Assembly (NCBI GenBank): GCA_016930895.1
Contig: JAFGFV010000571.1
Coordinates: 1-13,717 of the forward strand
Source: Spirochaetales bacterium
Lineage (GTDB): Bacteria; Spirochaetota; Spirochaetia; SZUA-6; DRHE01
Length of the DNA stretch: 13,717 bases
Reading direction: 5' to 3'
Shown here: piece by piece, positions 12,538-13,717 of the stretch
How the letters are laid out: each line of letters begins with the position of its first letter
Numbering within the stretch: the stretch's first letter is position 1
Made by a program: the position numbers and the translations under genes
The notes under the pieces: generated by a model
Told to the model about the DNA's origin: nothing
The model's database searches: none
What the model saw: the letters and a program-made list of their open reading frames with translations, nothing else

Positions 12538-13524
12538 TTACCCCTTGGCGGGCCCTGTGGATCCCCTTGCCACCAAGGTTGGCTCCAACATGATCTTGCT
12601 GAACTCCACCGTCTTGCCCTCTATGATTTCCAGCAACCGCTGGACTGCCAGACGGCCCATCGTGTGTTTCCGCACGTGCAGGGTAGACAGCGGGGGTATC
12701 ACCTCGCTGGCCAGGTCTATGTCGTCGAACCCGAGCACGCTGATGTCCTCCGGGATCCTGAGCTGGCATTCCTTGATCGCTTCCATCGCGCCCATGGCCA
12801 CCATGTCATTCACGGCCATGACCGCTGTGGGGGTCTCCTGGGTGGACTCCAGGAAGCCCTTCGTGGCCTCGTAGGCGCTCTGGATGCTGAACCCGCAGTC
12901 GATGATCAAGCCCTCGTCCCGGTCGAGATCGAACATCTCCGCGGCGCGGCGGAAGCCCAGCAGCCGGTCTCCGCTCCCCCGCACAGCGATATCGCCTTTC
13001 AGATAGGCGATCCTGCGGTGGCCCAGGGAGTGCAGATACTCGGCCCCTTTGACCACCCCGTCCATCTTGTCGGCCAGAATCGAGCTGATGTCCTCGGTCG
13101 GCAGGTAGTAGTCGACCAGCACCAGGGGTATGCCGATCTTCCTGACCTCCTTGATGAAGTCGTCGTGATACCAGCTCGTCACGATCATCCCGGCGATGTT
13201 CTTGATGCTGATGGTGCCGAGCGTAAACTGGTCGGGGTCCAGGGAGTTGAACTGAAACACGTACCCGTGCTTCTTGGTCTCTTCCTCGATGCCTTCGATG
13301 ATTCGGTTGTAGAAGTGACTGGTGAGCAGGAAGAAGCGCTTGTCGATGACGTAGAGGATGTTCCGTCCGGTCACCTTGCGGCGCTTGTACTCATGCTCTT
13401 CCGCAATCCCCGCGATCCTGCGTCGGACGTCTTCGGAGATGGCACGGTCGTTGTTGAGCGCTCGGGAAACCGTCGAGATGTTCACACCCGCGATTTCGGC
13501 GATTTCCTTCATGGTGATTCCCAT
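12538..13524 (-). CDS. LacI-family transcriptional regulator
   Basis: 328 residues. The N-terminal helix-turn-helix (3-25) reads TMKEIAEIAGVNISTVSRAL, typical of LacI/GalR. A periplasmic-binding-protein-like sugar sensor follows, with GHRRIAYLKGD (~168-178), AVMAVNDMVAMGAMEAI (~238-254), SVLGFDDIDLASEVIPPLST and the C-terminal MLEPTLVARGST. Between the two, the usual hinge helix (YxPNxxARxL, about ten residues) appears shortened to EYKRRKVTGRNILYVI, which is unusual because that helix contacts the operator minor groove. ATG at 13524 has GGAGG eight bases upstream. It starts 16 bases after a cupin gene and ends 25 bases before the sulfatase, so it probably controls this sulfatase operon in response to a sugar. 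It is also a candidate binder of the lac-type palindrome at 2971-2988. Confidence 0.92.
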   Translation of the reverse strand: MGITMKEIAEIAGVNISTVSRALNNDRAISEDVRRRIAGIAEEHEYKRRKVTGRNILYVIDKRFFLLTSHFYNRIIEGIEEETKKHGYVFQFNSLDPDQFTLGTISIKNIAGMIVTSWYHDDFIKEVRKIGIPLVLVDYYLPTEDISSILADKMDGVVKGAEYLHSLGHRRIAYLKGDIAVRGSGDRLLGFRRAAEMFDLDRDEGLIIDCGFSIQSAYEATKGFLESTQETPTAVMAVNDMVAMGAMEAIKECQLRIPEDISVLGFDDIDLASEVIPPLSTLHVRKHTMGRLAVQRLLEIIEGKTVEFSKIMLEPTLVARGSTGPAKG

Positions 13525-13540
13525 GCTGCGCTCCTCCGTG

Positions 13541-13717
13541 TCAGCGGCAAGGCGCCGAGAATGGCCATGGATAGGCAGTGGTTTCGTTTCCGCGACGGTT
13601 GAGGCGCTTCCCGCTATCCGGCTCGGTGAAGTAGCTGTCCCGCGGAGAGCTGCTGGTGGAGAACTCCAGCAGTACGCAGTCCGATTCCCCGGCCGAGAAC
13701 TCGTGCTCGGAGCCTCG
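13541..13717 (-). CDS. cupin-domain protein, C-terminal part
   Basis: The last 58 codons of a gene that enters from the right edge, ending in TGA at 13543-13541. The visible part starts RGSEHEFSAGESDCVLLEFS, resembling the second half of a cupin barrel (P-G-x-x-H-x-F-x-A/G followed by a strand ending in EFST). FTEPDS follows, as in D-lyxose-isomerase-like and other sugar-related cupins. The final ~20 residues are not conserved-looking. It is 16 bases upstream of the LacI-family gene and so is probably in the same operon. Cupin membership is likely; a sugar isomerase or epimerase role is only a guess from context. Confidence 0.6.
   Translation of the reverse strand, partial: RGSEHEFSAGESDCVLLEFSTSSSPRDSYFTEPDSGKRLNRRGNETTAYPWPFSAPCR

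Noticed and set aside
13451..13462. TTGAGCGCTCGG inside the LacI-family gene resembles the lac-type operator core.
   Set aside because: Only the central GAGCGCTC is symmetric, and it encodes the strongly conserved SRAL segment of the HTH, so coding constraint explains it.
1..13717. CRISPR arrays, tRNA/rRNA genes, insertion sequences, attachment sites and toxin-antitoxin pairs.
   Set aside because: Read by eye on both strands; no repeat-spacer pattern, RNA gene, transposase or integrase motif was found.

Overview
The window looks like a piece of chromosome from a GC-rich, uncultured-type bacterium. Shine-Dalgarno sequences are clear, there are sigma70-like -35/-10 boxes (perfect TTGACA twice), and genes are packed with 4-base start/stop overlaps. 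I cannot place it to a phylum. The mix of sulfatases, MttB-type and uroporphyrinogen-decarboxylase-like methyltransferases, and LacI/GntR regulators suits a soil, marine or sponge-associated heterotroph that scavenges sulfated and methylated compounds. That lifestyle is an inference. No tRNA, rRNA, CRISPR array, transposase or phage gene was seen.

Layout, in order of coordinates. (a) 1-2681, minus strand: a sulfate-activation operon of ATP sulfurylase (sat), a sulfatase-fold hydrolase with Thr in place of the catalytic Cys/Ser, and the start of a PP-loop (PAPS-reductase-superfamily) protein. Its leader holds a strong promoter, an inverted repeat over the -10/start region, two tandem hairpins abutting the sat ribosome binding site, and further upstream an 18-bp perfect palindrome whose core is the symmetric ('ideal') lac operator. 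(b) 3121-7360, minus strand: a four-gene operon of an L-arabinose/L-fucose-isomerase-like enzyme, an arylsulfotransferase-like beta-propeller, a DhnA/FbaB-type class I aldolase and a GntR/HutC regulator. (c) 7569-9026, minus strand: a non-pyrrolysine MttB-family methyltransferase. It is divergent from (d) 9274-10581, plus strand: a zinc-type methyltransferase of the URO-D/MtaA family. (e) 10509-11037, minus strand: gene debris, namely the first 43 codons of an amidohydrolase fused to the last ~130 codons of a sulfatase that also carries an internal stop. (f) 11046-13717, minus strand: a cupin protein (3' end only), a LacI-family regulator and an intact Cys-type sulfatase, closely spaced and probably co-transcribed.

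The main link between blocks is a shared 12-bp sequence, TATACATAAGTA, which lies over the -10 region of the isomerase operon promoter and just downstream of the mttB -10. Both promoters also contain TATAC/GTATA half-sites of the kind bound by HutC-type GntR proteins, and a HutC-type regulator is the last gene of the isomerase operon. This suggests one regulon of isomerase, sulfotransferase-like propeller, aldolase and MttB, possibly with the divergent MtaA-like enzyme: a candidate pathway for a methylated and/or sulfated sugar-like compound, with the flanking sulfatases and sulfate-activation genes handling the sulfate. The substrate cannot be read from the sequence.
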